A stretch of DNA of 64,000 nucleotides from Cardiocondyla obscurior (lineage: Eukaryota > Arthropoda > Insecta > Hymenoptera > Formicidae): the NCBI RefSeq assembly GCF_019399895.1, contig NC_091870.1:6121001-6185000 (forward strand), read 5' to 3'. Position numbers and translations under genes: made by a program. The stretch's first letter is position 1, and each line of letters opens with the position of its first letter. Below the pieces are notes generated by a model. That model did not search any database. It saw only the letters and a program-made list of their open reading frames with translations, and had not been told where the DNA came from. Below are positions 37,501 to 49,540 of the stretch, in pieces.

Positions 37501-39088
37501 CGTCACGGATTACCGAAAACGCGTATCGCCGATGTCGCTTGCGGCCGATCGGCAGCGACGGGCTACCGGCGGGCGCGGGTGCACGGAAAGGGAGAGACGA
37601 AGGAAGGCAACAGATCTCCCTGCAGGCTCGTAAACTGGCGCAATGGCCCTGAGAAGAGGGGCTTCGTCGGGGCCAAAAAGCGGACGGAGGTCGTCAATGT
37701 TGATGATGCGTGGATCACGATGTACTGACGGCTCCATCATAGCTGCGGCTCTTCTCCCGCCTCGCTCCTGCCTGTCCCTTTTATTTTTTTTTTTCTTTTT
37801 TGTTCCCTTTCGCTCCTTTCCATTCTATGGGAAAAATATACCACCTCCGCGTAGCCTATTCCATTTGCTTTATTGAAATAATGTCGAGGGCCCGGCAGCC
37901 GCGGCGTCCCACCGCGGCGAGGACCGGATTTTATCCCGGCGATTTTCGAAGATTTATTTTTGACGATCGTTCGAATTCAGGAATCGAGTCTATAGAGGGT
38001 CTCCTTCGGCCCAGGGAACTGCTTCCCTTTAATGACGTATAACTTATGCGGCATATTTATTTTTAGCGAGATACTTTTCTCTTTCAGCTCGCGATATATT
38101 GCGAGACAGACGTTGTTACAAACGCTTTGCATAAACACGTGGCAATCGAATGAAACTCGTGTCGACTACAAAATAGAAGCATTTATTACCATATGTTACC
38201 TTCTGCGTAACATATTCTTAGCAGAACGCGGCGACGGATAGGTTTTACCGTATTCCGATTAAGTCCGACTTTAATTATAATGAACCTTGAATTCAACGGT
38301 TATTGTGTACCTCCGCGCTGCAAGACGTACATCTGCTGCTCGTGTTCGCGCTTACGTTTGACCGTAGATATTTTTAGTAAACGACTGCGGAAGAACATCG
38401 AGGTTTTCTTATTTGCAAAATTATCACATTCGAAAACAATTTTATAATAGAAAGAGATCTGGGGCTCGGGTTCACGTTGCAGACGAACCGAAATAATTTC
38501 CAAACGTGTTTCGGAAAAAGAGACGGTGAGTTTTCGCGAAAAAAATAGAAAAGGGATATCTGATACAGCCATCGATCCGATTGCCGCGATTTTCTATAGG
38601 GTGGCGCACCACGTAAGGGCTGCCGGCGGCTCTTCTTCCTCGCCCCCGTCGTATCCGAGTGTCGTCACATATTGACGCCTCCGCTTTATTCAATTGCTCA
38701 TCCGACACAAGGTCCGACGACACTTTGGCTCGGGGCTCAAACATGTTTTTTCGCTTTCGCTCATTTCCGGGCCGAATACTCGGCATCCTGCGCGATTCCG
38801 GGCATGAGGACGGTGTCTCGTCTATACGACGACGAGGATAACGGGCTATTTAGTTCTCCATCACCCCCAGGGAACGAAAACGTTCGGGGGTGGGAGGGGA
38901 GGGGGGGAAAAAAAAAGTATAGTAGACGGGCAAGAAGGAGAGGAAGAAGGGTAAGAGAGAGAGAAAGTAGATCGATCCCCGAAGGAAAGGTCCGCGCCAG
39001 CGTGGAGCGGTGATTTTTTCCTCATCAGGCGATGTTACGGGAATTTCATTGGTAATTAAAAGTCACCGGGCTGTGTGATTGGAATTAA

Positions 39089-39102
39089 TGGTCAAATGGT
39101 CA
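39089..39102 (+). promoter_or_regulatory. Direct repeat of TGGTCA, spacing 2
   Basis: TGGTCA-AA-TGGTCA, close to the DR2 arrangement of nuclear-receptor half sites. It is preceded by GTGATTGGAATTAA, a PBX/Hox-like neighbourhood. The function is inferred only. Confidence 0.3.
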
Positions 39103-42100
39103 ATCTGCCCGGAGGGAAAAAAAGCTCAGCTGTAAAATGGCCCCCGACACTCGATTTGTACTTGATGGCACGTAGCGGGCGCGCGGGTTACGCGACACTT
39201 CGTACCGCGGCTGTTTTATTATTTCAAGCCCTTCTCGTTTTTAGTGATTTATAAAAAGCCGGGTGTTCGCGCGTCGATATCCCAGGGACTCGCTATTAAC
39301 TGCACCGGGGATATTTACATCGGCGCAATCCTTTGTCGCGGTTGATTCGCTGTTATTTCATTATTTTGTCCGCGGTTATTCTGTTATTGCGCGCGGATTG
39401 TGGACCTTTAGAAACAGTGATCGAATTTACAAAACAGAATCATGCAGAAGATATTTTTACCGTCGATTAAGTCTAAATAAATCTAATTAAATTCTTTGAA
39501 TCAACGAGATATCCACTGATATACTTTACGTGTATTTTTTTTTTTGTTTTTTTTTACGTACGTTTTCGAGAACTTAACGTATCAATCGCCGTAAAACTCC
39601 GTCGTTGGCGATGAGCAATACTATACACGTAAACTTGGATGCGCGCGCGGGGGGAGGGAGGGTGGGAAGGAATTCTTTCGTAACGCTTCTCCAACCCCTT
39701 GACATTTTCTCGCGGTGGCTGGCGTGGCGGTTGGACGAGCATGTGAGGGGTCGCTCCGGCATCTATCTGTCATTACGAGAGATTTGTGCTCGTCCGAACT
39801 GAAGCTCGACCTTCTGGGCCGCGTTACGGTTATAGAGCACACACACGCGCGCACGGCATTTCTTTCTCTTTCTCTCTACGTCATCTCTACCCTTCGCTTT
39901 TCGAATCCAAGTCGAGGCGAGGGTGGCGTAATCGTCGACGGGCGTATATAACAATCTCGAAGGCATAACCCGATGGTAGGTACGGAGGCATAAACGCTGC
40001 CAGGCGAGGCCCGGAAATGGTGAAAGTAAAGTAGAGACGATATCGAGGAAACTAGGAAGAAGCGCAATCGTGGTGGTCGTAAGTGCCGCTCGGCGAATGC
40101 TCGGGACCATATGGAATTGTTTATGAACCATGCAACTTTATTTTCTTCCCGCCCGATGCTCCTGGACGTTTCGTCTTCGGCGCTTTTCCGGAGTTCCGTT
40201 GACGCGTGACGAACGGCTCGCGCTCGGTCGAAAGGGAAACTACGTTAAATAATAGAGATTTTCCAGCGGCAGAAGCATCGCGTTTAATTAAAAAAGGTGA
40301 AGCAATAATATTAAGCGTCATGTTTTTTTTTTTCCTATTTTTTCTATTTTTTTTCTATTTTTTTTTTCTTTTAGCGCAGTTAAAATAAATTGCAAAAATA
40401 TTATTTTAACAAAATTTAATTTTGCACCACGCGAGAAAACTCTTCTCCGCCGGGATATATGACTTCGCACTTAATCGTTGAAATATTCAATACCGAATCG
40501 CGCCGCGGACGCGATGTATAATTCGTTAGCTCGAATAATCCATTTCGCATCGATGCAAGGACACAGAGCGTGACGTGAGTCACTTGGAATCTCGTTATCA
40601 TAATTTCGAATAAGAAATTTCCAGCCGCAGCGATTGGAAACGTACGATGGCGGCACGATCTGACAGAGATCTCCGACGGCGTGGAACTTAGTTATAATTT
40701 ATGAGGGTTTATAACGACTTTGAAGGATGGGAGGCGGTACGGTAACGAGGTCACTCGACATAATTATATTTGGAAGGGATTTCCCTTCTCGGGTGGAACG
40801 GGATGCCCGAAGACGAGGAAAAGTGGGTAACTCACTTTTCTCGTCGGGCAAGAGTGAGTTCGACTTCGAAAGGGAGTAAGCGCGTAATATTGATGGACAG
40901 TGACTCCGCTGTTATCGGTTCGACCGGGTAGTTTATCATCCGAGAAGGCGCGCATTACGCCTCGATTAATCTTCGATATTTATATTAGGTCTTCATTAAA
41001 TAAAATATTCTATCAGCGCGAGCAGAGGGATCGCATATACGAAAGTGCCACTCGATGTCGCTCCTTTTTCGGTAAACTTTACGAGCACCCGCGCGAAAAG
41101 GGAAAACTTTCCATTAATATCGACGTCACTGTTTTTTTTTTTACAGTTAGATTTACGCGACGTTAAAGAACACTTCATGAAAACGACGGATTAGCAAAAT
41201 TCAGATCGTAATAATTACATCACGGCCGTTTAAAGGAGAAGTTTGCTTTTCCAGAATTCCGTCCGACGTTCGTATCTAATAAGTTAATCTCACGTCCCAT
41301 TATATTTCTCGTCTGCACGCGATATCGATTCCTTTCCCCGACGGAAATTTCAAGTATGCCATTTCGGTGCACTATGCGCGATAAAATCTGCCGGAACGAA
41401 GAAAACGGCAACCACCTTTTCCCGGAGAGCTCTCACATGGAACTTTATTTCCACCGGGTCCGCGTCGAGGGGCCGAGGGATGGGGACGCGATAAGCGTTA
41501 TCAATAAAGTACGCATACGCGGAGGAGTCGGACTCCCGCGAGTCGCGGAGCGCTCGTCCCAATTTCCGCGGCGGGGCGACGCCGGTCGTCGGCGCATAGC
41601 TTTTTTTTTTTTTCGAAAAATGCTTCTCGGATTCTGGAAGGCGAATGTATATCCCATTGATATGCAAACTAAGTTCTGGATCGTAAAGTTGGCGCAATAT
41701 CGCGGGGTCTTTGCGATCTCCGCCTCCTTGTCTTCTAGTCCTCCCTCCTGGTTCCTTTCCCGAGCCACCCGTTGCTCGTTTCCTCGTTGAACGTCTACGT
41801 GGGCTACTGGGTGATCGTTCGGCGCGATTTTATCCCGCATTATCCTGAACGATACGCCAGTTTAAACTTTAACTCGGCCATAATCACGGCGTAAAGGCGA
41901 AATACAAATGCGCTCCTTGGGGCAATTGCTCGTCGCGTCGGAAAACCGATATACCGCCTTCGCGGGTGGGGGAAGGTAAAGAAAAATAGGGAGAGAAAGA
42001 GCGTATGCTTTATACGGCGCACTTCTCGCGAATCGTTAACGAGGAGGACACTTGAAAACAACCTCCGCGTGCACGCTAAATAGGGCCTCGGGCCTTTGCT

Positions 42101-43932
42101 CCTTATTTCAAAAGAATATACGATACGGTTGTTCGGTGCTCGCGACGTTAAACTCTTGACGGTTTTCACTTTTACCGAATAATACCTGTGTAGAATTAAC
42201 CTGCTCGCGCGTTAGTAATTCATTTGTAATTCCACGCAATAATAGGCACAGTTACTTTTTAAAGAAAAAACCAAAAAATTTTTTTTTTATTTTTATTTAA
42301 GAATTCTTTTATTTTTTAATTTGTAAGTAATTATTCCGGTATAAATTAATTTAATTGCATCCTCGTTAGCAAAGTTCTTCGTTTATTTCTTAAATGATAT
42401 TTATTTCTTTTTTAATACGAATATTAAACGTGGGCAACGTTTATTACGTTCCTTAATTTTTTTTTTCTTTTTTTTCTTTTTATCCGAATTTATAATTTCT
42501 TCATATTTCGAGATTTTTCACCAGTCTTGAAAACATTTTTACCCCTTAGCCCCGGTAAATGCGCGCTAATACGGAGATCGTGATATCTTTTAAAACCGGC
42601 CTTGCAAGGAAATTCCTGTCGCTCGCGATTTCCGCGGCTGAATAGGTAAGTAACAACGCCTCGGCTGTGACGCGGAGATAATATTAACGACGATCGTAAT
42701 AAGGCGGTTTTACTATCCGACGACGCGCGAAACAGTCGCTTTTTTTATTTATTTAATTTTTTTTTTCTTTTCCTCTCTTTTAGAGTGACGGAACAAGTTA
42801 TCTATGCGCGCGCGAACATTCCATTTGCTTCCGCGTTATTTATTTATCCACTCGAGTTAATGTACGCGCGATCTCGCGTTACGCCGTTACAACGATATTG
42901 AAGTGCATGATAAATACGGACGCTGTAAACCGCGCGATAAAACGGACGGACCCGCCGAGGTGTTTATGCGTTACGTGTTTCAGGATCTCAGGTAGTTGAG
43001 TTTATTTAAGGATACAACACTATCCCTATCTTTCCGCCATTAGCTCACCTTGTTATCAATGCGGCACGTACACTTGGCGCATTACCGATGGGATAGCGCC
43101 GCGGCGAGCGAAACGCATAATTTTACGCTCCCGCAGCGCCGGCGTGCAGCATATTGCACGTCAACCTACGGCGACTCTTTGAAAAAGAATGGTTTTCATT
43201 TTCGCACGCTCTAAATAACGCCGCGTCAAGTTTGGAATTTAATTAACAACTCCGCGCGGCAGTTCTTGCCTTGAGAGAGGTGCCAAAATAAGTGCCATGT
43301 AGTTTATTTATACGTGCAAACGCGAACGTGAAAAGCGACTTAAAAAAAAAAAAAAAAGCGAAAATGGGACTCTTAGCTTTCGAAAGAAGGAGAAAAAAAA
43401 AATAGATTTAGTATATACACTTAAATCATGGCGTAGACAAAGAAAAAAGAAATTGATGCCATCGGCGGCGAATTGAGAGACGCAAAACGTGTCCGACAGA
43501 ACACAACAAAAGACCGTTCCACATCTTCCGGACGAGAGTTCTTTCTGTAGCAGTTACCTTTGTGTGCCATTCTCACCATTTCCATGCAAATGAACGATCG
43601 TGCCGCGACATCTCGGTGTTTTTACCTGCGAGAAAACGTTAGCGAGGAGCGTTGAAGGGACCGCGCGGACGATGCACGACCGCAATCGCGTGCGTGACCC
43701 CTGACCCGGAGAATGGAATCGACCCGAAGCGCTGGCACTAGTCCCGAAAAATTGGGGTAGCCGCTCGTTCCCCCCCGCGCGAATTTATTCGTCATCGAAG
43801 GCGGGAAAAAAAAAAAGAAAAAGGAAAAAGAAGAAAAAAAAAACAACGAAGGTAAATGGAGGCCGGTTACAGCGGTGGTGTCGAAAACGGGACGGAGAAG
43901 AGGAACCCATAGAAGAGAGAAACTGCTTTGCA

Positions 43933-44450
43933 TATCGACGAATTTACGAGCCGGTCGAACCCGTCGTGTCACTGTCGCCCGGAGGGAAGTTTCAACCCCC
44001 GAACGGTGGTTTATGATATCGACGAAAAGTCGCAACTCTGTGTTTTCCTCTCTCTCTTTCTCTCTCTCTCTCTTTTTTACTCTTCGCGTCTCTCTCGTTC
44101 GATGCAACACGGCCAATCAGCTCTCTCGTTGCGGTTGTTCGTGTTCGATCTGCCACTTTCTCTCTCTTCCTCCACTTCTGCGGTCCCCTTTCCTGGCTTC
44201 ATATCGACGAATTTATCGCTACCACCGCTCGGTTTATTGTAACGAAGATTGTTTACGATATTGACTCTTCCTTTTATGTTAATCCCGTGTCCGAATGGTT
44301 CTGGTCGACGTGTCGCGGGAGAGCGTTTTGCATTCGGACACGCACACGTCGCGGAAGGAGAGCGCAACAATGTCGTGCGAAAGTGTGCGTCGGGTCCCGC
44401 GGAGGGAAAAGGGCGGGGGGGAGACGACGAACTATCGACGAATTTACGAG
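43933..44450 (+). repeat. Three spaced copies of a TATCGACGAATTTA motif
   Basis: TATCGACGAATTTA occurs at 43933, 44202 and 44433, the first and last extended by CGAG. A partial copy (TATCGACGA) is at 44017. All four are in the same orientation. The intervening sequences differ, so this is not a simple tandem duplication. Confidence 0.6.
44047..44074. repeat. (CT)n microsatellite
   Basis: CT repeat running into T-rich DNA, lying among the TATCGACGAATTTA copies. Confidence 0.75.
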
Positions 44451-44503
44451 GAAACGGACGGAGCCCCGGGACTCACGGTGCGCTTCGTAGCGTTATGTCA
44501 TCG

Positions 44504-44531
44504 CTATGCTAATTGGGCGCAATTAGCATAG
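44504..44531. promoter_or_regulatory. Perfect inverted repeat with 12-base arms
   Basis: CTATGCTAATTG, spacer GGCG, then CAATTAGCATAG. The arms are exactly complementary and each contains a homeodomain TAATT core. The right arm is the left part of AATTAGCATAGGAAGT, which recurs with two changes at 45221-45236. Confidence 0.5.
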
Positions 44532-45206
44532 GAAGTATCGGTAAACCGGCGCGACGCCGCCGTGACGCGCGTCGCGCAAGGGCGAGAGAAGCGATATTTG
44601 TCGTGACATCGACCACAATTAGGTCTTGCGCGGCGAAAAGGTCCCTTTCACCTCTTTCCACCATTATTTACCGCCTCTTTCTCTTTGTCGCTGTCGTGAG
44701 TAATGACGACTGCCGAAGAACGAAGAAAAAAAAAAGAAAAGAGAAAAAAAGAAAGATAACGCGACCGTGGTAGCCACATGTCTTTTAACGCGACGTCGAG
44801 TGTCGTGCGTAACGTCGCGAGTAATGTACGAGCCGCAAAAAAATCCGACACCTGGTAGAAGTATTTAAAAAGCTCTTTCGATCGCCGCGTTACACTGCGT
44901 TAAATTATCATTTCGTCTTAGAGGCGCAGGATAGCGCGAGAGAAAAAAAAAAAAAAAGGTGACGGTTAAGGAATGAAAAATTAGCTATACGACGGTCGTT
45001 GAGACGAGGAACAAAGCGTTATCGCGACGACATATGTATTTTATGCCGGATCGCTGGTGGCTTGGAATATCGCGGTAAATTACGATCTTCGGGGGCGCGA
45101 CGTCTTTGCGGTGCCGCAATCAGAAACAAGATCGACGCTCGTCATGAGGATTTGGGGTCGGCGCCATTAGACGGGTCTTCCTCTCGCCCCCGCCCGGCCG
45201 TTCGCG

Positions 45207-45236
45207 TAATTGGCAGGGATAATTAGCATGGCAAGT
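45207..45236. promoter_or_regulatory. Second copy of the TAATTGG / AATTAGCAT module
   Basis: TAATTGG at 45207-45213, seven bases, then AATTAGCATGGCAAGT at 45221-45236. The first copy (44510-44536) has the same two parts in the same order, spaced by four bases. Confidence 0.4.
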
Positions 45237-47837
45237 GGCGCGATAGCACGTCACATCCAGTCGTGCGCGTACTCGGCGCCTCCGTTTCCTCTCTTACGGG
45301 GGCGCGCACGAAATCAGGCATTCGTATGTAAACTTTCGACGTCCCGTCCTCGTTCCCGCGAGCTCTTTCCGTCCCGCCGCTGGTCCTACGCGGCGTGTTC
45401 AGCAGTGTTGACCAACTCGCGGACCGCCAAACACGCCGAATTCGTAACAGTGATTAGCTAATGGAGCCCGGCGTCCGCGTTTCGAAGAACTTTCATTTTC
45501 CTCACACCCGCTTGAATTAAAAAGTTTATGCTACCGTGGAGGAGATAATAAGTCCCGCGTGTTTCCCGTTTGCAAATTGTTTGACTTTTGCACGCCGCAA
45601 CATTTTAATACCGACAGTTAAATTTTAAATCGTGAATTAGACTTTAATAATCTACTGAAAAAAAAAAAAGAAAAAAAAATAAAGTCTAGTTATTCCACGC
45701 AATTTAATAATTATACGTGATGAATTCTAAAACTTACGCGGCGTTTTTTTTTTTTCTTTTTTTTTTTACGGACAGCTTTCGCGTTCTGAAATAATTTCTG
45801 AGGCTCGAGCTTGCAACGAACGCGTCGATTTTCTTCGTTTTTCGAGAGGAAGTTGTACACCACTGACGCGGTAGGTCGCAGTGTCCCCGATGGCGGCCGT
45901 CGAGGGACGTTTCGAGTGGTTTATGGCGTATATAGATGCGCGGACCGCACGATGGGGCCAACGTAGATTGCACCGCGGAATATAGATGGGAGAATAACTC
46001 CTCTACGGGAAAAGCGAGAGAGACGCCGAGAGAGTCGGACGCGAGTAAGAGGGGACCGTGATTCGACACGGCCCATTCCTGGTCTGCGGGTGCGTTTAGT
46101 TAAGTCATTCGCGGGGATTATGAATCCGCCACGGGTCGTGATCCCGACGCTCGTCGCAGTTCTACCGATGTAACGACACCGGTGTCTTTTTGTCACGGCA
46201 AAAACAAAAGGGTGTCGATGCATCCCAATCGCCGCTCGGCGCACCGACGCGGAAGATAACCGCCCGGAGTTGACGAGTGATTTAAACAGCATTTCATTAC
46301 GAGGCCTCGTTGCCCGGTTAGTCTCCGCGAACAATTAAAAGTCTCGAAGTAATCTTACATCGCGCTTCTGAAGCCGTCGACTTAATGCGTTGGAAATTCA
46401 GCCCGGCGCAATTGCGTGTGACGCGATCACGACCACGCCTTTCTTCCCCAATTCTTAGTCACGGTCTTGGTTTAAATGTAGTGGACACAGATATTTACAT
46501 ATTAAATTTACTACCTCTTTATTACTCTTTATCGCGGAGGAACTTTTTTTTTCGCCGGCTACAAATTACTACGAAATGTACGTTCGTCGGGCCGAGAGAT
46601 AAATAGTTGAAAAATTTAGAAGCGCACGAACGTGGGGAGTACGAATGTTATTGGAACGAGTAGAATGCCTTACGACAATTATTCCGCGCGTCGCTCGGCG
46701 TCGCGTAACGCCCACTTTTTATCAGAACGTGTAAGAAGTGCGGAGTAATTAACGTCGCGCGTGTACGCTACAGACAATAAACTTTCCCCCTCGCGATATT
46801 TGCTTTTATGACCGCGTATTATTTTCGCGAATGTGTTTCCGACTTTTTCAGCGATGCCGCTCGTCACGTAATTTAACCCGAGCGCGAACGGCACGGCGTG
46901 GAATACGTCTCCGCGCCCTGACACCCTGCAAAATTAAAAATTAAAATTTCATCGTTTACAAGAGCTGCAAGTACTCCCGCTGCTTTTTTGCAACGTGATG
47001 GCGCCGCGGTGTTGGTTACACGTCACGAGGAATTAAGGGGAGACCGAAATATTACACGAAGTGTTGCCCAAGAATATTACGGCGGGAATTACATCGCGAA
47101 GTACGTTAAATAAACACGTGGATTCTCGATTTCTCGGTTTAAAAAAAAAAAAAGAAAAAAATGCCTTTTAACGCCGAATACGTGCATATGAGCCGAGCGA
47201 TGTGGACGTATTATTTAAAAGCACTATAAAATGCAAACGCTGACGTGAATAATATTAGAAAAAATTATACTAGCGACATCGTGATGCACGTGTCTAACAT
47301 ACTTTAGCTCTATGTAGTAGTTTCTTTATTTTTTTTATTTTTTTTTTAATAGAAAAGAATTTACTCTGTTATATCTAACACTGCAGTCGCTATTGAGGAC
47401 GTTTGTAAAAAAAAAAGTTATCAAAATTGAAAAATCACGCTCGGCGAAAGCCATCTCTGCAGTGGAACGAACGGAGATCAATGGCAACGGTTGCAGACGC
47501 GACAATCGCGCGTCGACAATCGGCTCCGGACAACGGTTTTCCAAACGAGATCGGCGCCGCGCGCGGCACGTCCGTGAATAAGCGACAAAGTGTAACTGAA
47601 AAAATGAAATCTGTGTATAAAAGCCGGGCGGAATGCGTGCCCATATTCGCGGCGTCCGCGCCGCGCGCGTGCGTGCCCTGATGGACGCTCCGGTTACACG
47701 CGGGACACTTAACGCGGGAAGCGTCGGGCCAGGCCGGGCGTTTCACCGGCGAAACGCGCCGGTATGCGGCAGCATGCGCGTTACATTGACTGATTGAGTG
47801 GCATTGAATTGAATCGAGGGTGGACACGCCGCTGCGA

Positions 47838-48040
47838 GGGGAGGGGAGGGAGGGAGGGAGGGCTGCCAAATGCCTGCCGGTTACAGTATTGCATCGCGCT
47901 GCGCGCGACCGAATCGCGCGCGTCACTCACTCTAGCGTGGCTACCTCTGTGCATCCCTTTTCCTTTTTTGACGCACGTGTGCAAACGCGCAACACGGGTG
48001 GCAGGCGATCGAGGGGAGGGGGAGGGGCGGCGGCAGGGGG
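47838..48040 (+). other. Two G-quadruplex-prone runs
   Basis: About 47838-47862 reads GGGG-A-GGGG-A-GGG repeats. About 48011-48040 reads GGGG, GGGGG, GGGG and GGGGG separated by short loops. Both satisfy the four-G-run rule on the plus strand. Confidence 0.5.
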
Positions 48041-49522
48041 CGCAGAACGCAATTACACCTGAGTAATAGCGCGTACGTGCGAGGGAGATATGGAGAGACA
48101 GCGTGCGTGGAGAGGCTCGCGGTTACAGCAGCCGGTTCGCCGCTGCGTTCCCGATTCCCGCGTAACTCGCGTTATACACAGGGTCGCACTTTAACACGCC
48201 CGGATTTACACGCCTCGCGCGATGCCATAGGGGTGAGTTGTAAAAATGTTACGAGAGATATTAAACGCGCGAGATTACTTTAGGTTTCCCGTTCGTCGCG
48301 CGTGAAATGAGATTGAAATATGTTGCCTCCGCTGACACAGAATTTACGACGTGACTCTTTCCAGCTGCTCGGTGCAAATTTTTTTTTTTTTTCGAAGGCT
48401 GTAAATAACGCCGCTTGGAATACCGTAATTGCGCCGATTTGCAGTTCTTATAAACGAGAGAGATAAATGGAAAAGATCGGATTTCTATTTCGGATGCGTC
48501 ATAAATATATGTGATTATTTTAAATAGAATTACTTTTGACGAATTTAATTAAAGCCTGTAATACTTGCGGACATCGACGTTTTCATTTCGCAACGTTTTG
48601 CGCCGTTACAACTCCGCGGTACATCGTCTTTAAGGGTTCATCGCTCGCGTTATACGGATAGCGTCAATGGCGCTGAATTAGAGAAAGACAAAGAGAGATA
48701 AAGAGAAGAGCGCGTCCCTGCGCGTATGCATATACCGCGTGCGAGTAACGCGAGGGAGCTTCCAGCGGGAGCCTTCCAATCCATCTGTAAACTGTCCACT
48801 TTGATGGCACGACAATCACACCCCGTTGTAACGAAGCATCGCGGCCGGGGCATTGTCTCGTTTGCGAGGAAATTGTAGTACCTGACCGGTCGAATTTATC
48901 CCGGCTGGCCAGTACGCTTTCGCCGAGCGATTCCGAAAATAAAGATCACTCGGCGTTGATTGCACCATCGCGGAGTAATCGAGGCTTGCACCGAGAGGCG
49001 ACGCACGTTATCCCCTTCGAGCCGAGCATTTTTTTTTTTTTTTGTTTCCCCTCCCCCTCCCTCCAGTTTTCCATTTGCCTCGCCGTCTGCAGAACTGGTC
49101 CGGTTCTCGTTGATCGACCGTGATAAGCCGCGAGAATAAAATATCGTCTACCACTCGAGCCGCGAATAATGCTCCGGCGTACGATTCGCGAATAAATCCC
49201 GGCGCATTGTTATCGATACTTCCGGCAATTAGGACGATTTGAAAACACACAATCGAGACGCGTTTGTGGATAGGTGGACCAATAGGGAAATCGGCCCCGT
49301 TATTTCGTTGCGCGCGGGTCGTCGTACTCACGGCCGGACTCATTTAATTAAACCGAGAGAGAAAGAGAGAGGGAGAGGGAATTAATGCGAGTTCGCTTTC
49401 AGATGAAAAGCGGAAATAAACGATATCGTCGTTGATTGTGTGAGTATCGGCCGGGCCGATAATCGCGTCGGATTCCTAACGAACGGAAAAACAGCATTTA
49501 ACGGCCGCCGTTCCCGCGGCCG

Positions 49523-49540
49523 TCTCTCTCTCTCTCTCTA
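49523..49540. repeat. Short (CT)n run
   Basis: Nine CT units, simple sequence. Confidence 0.7.

Noticed and set aside
43622..44264. Long open frames on both strands
   Set aside because: Phe, Ser and Arg runs encoded by CT and poly(A) simple sequence. No motif and no splice context.
47435..48066. Open frames of 80-163 codons in the G-rich stretch
   Set aside because: Composition-driven; the same DNA is open in several frames at once.
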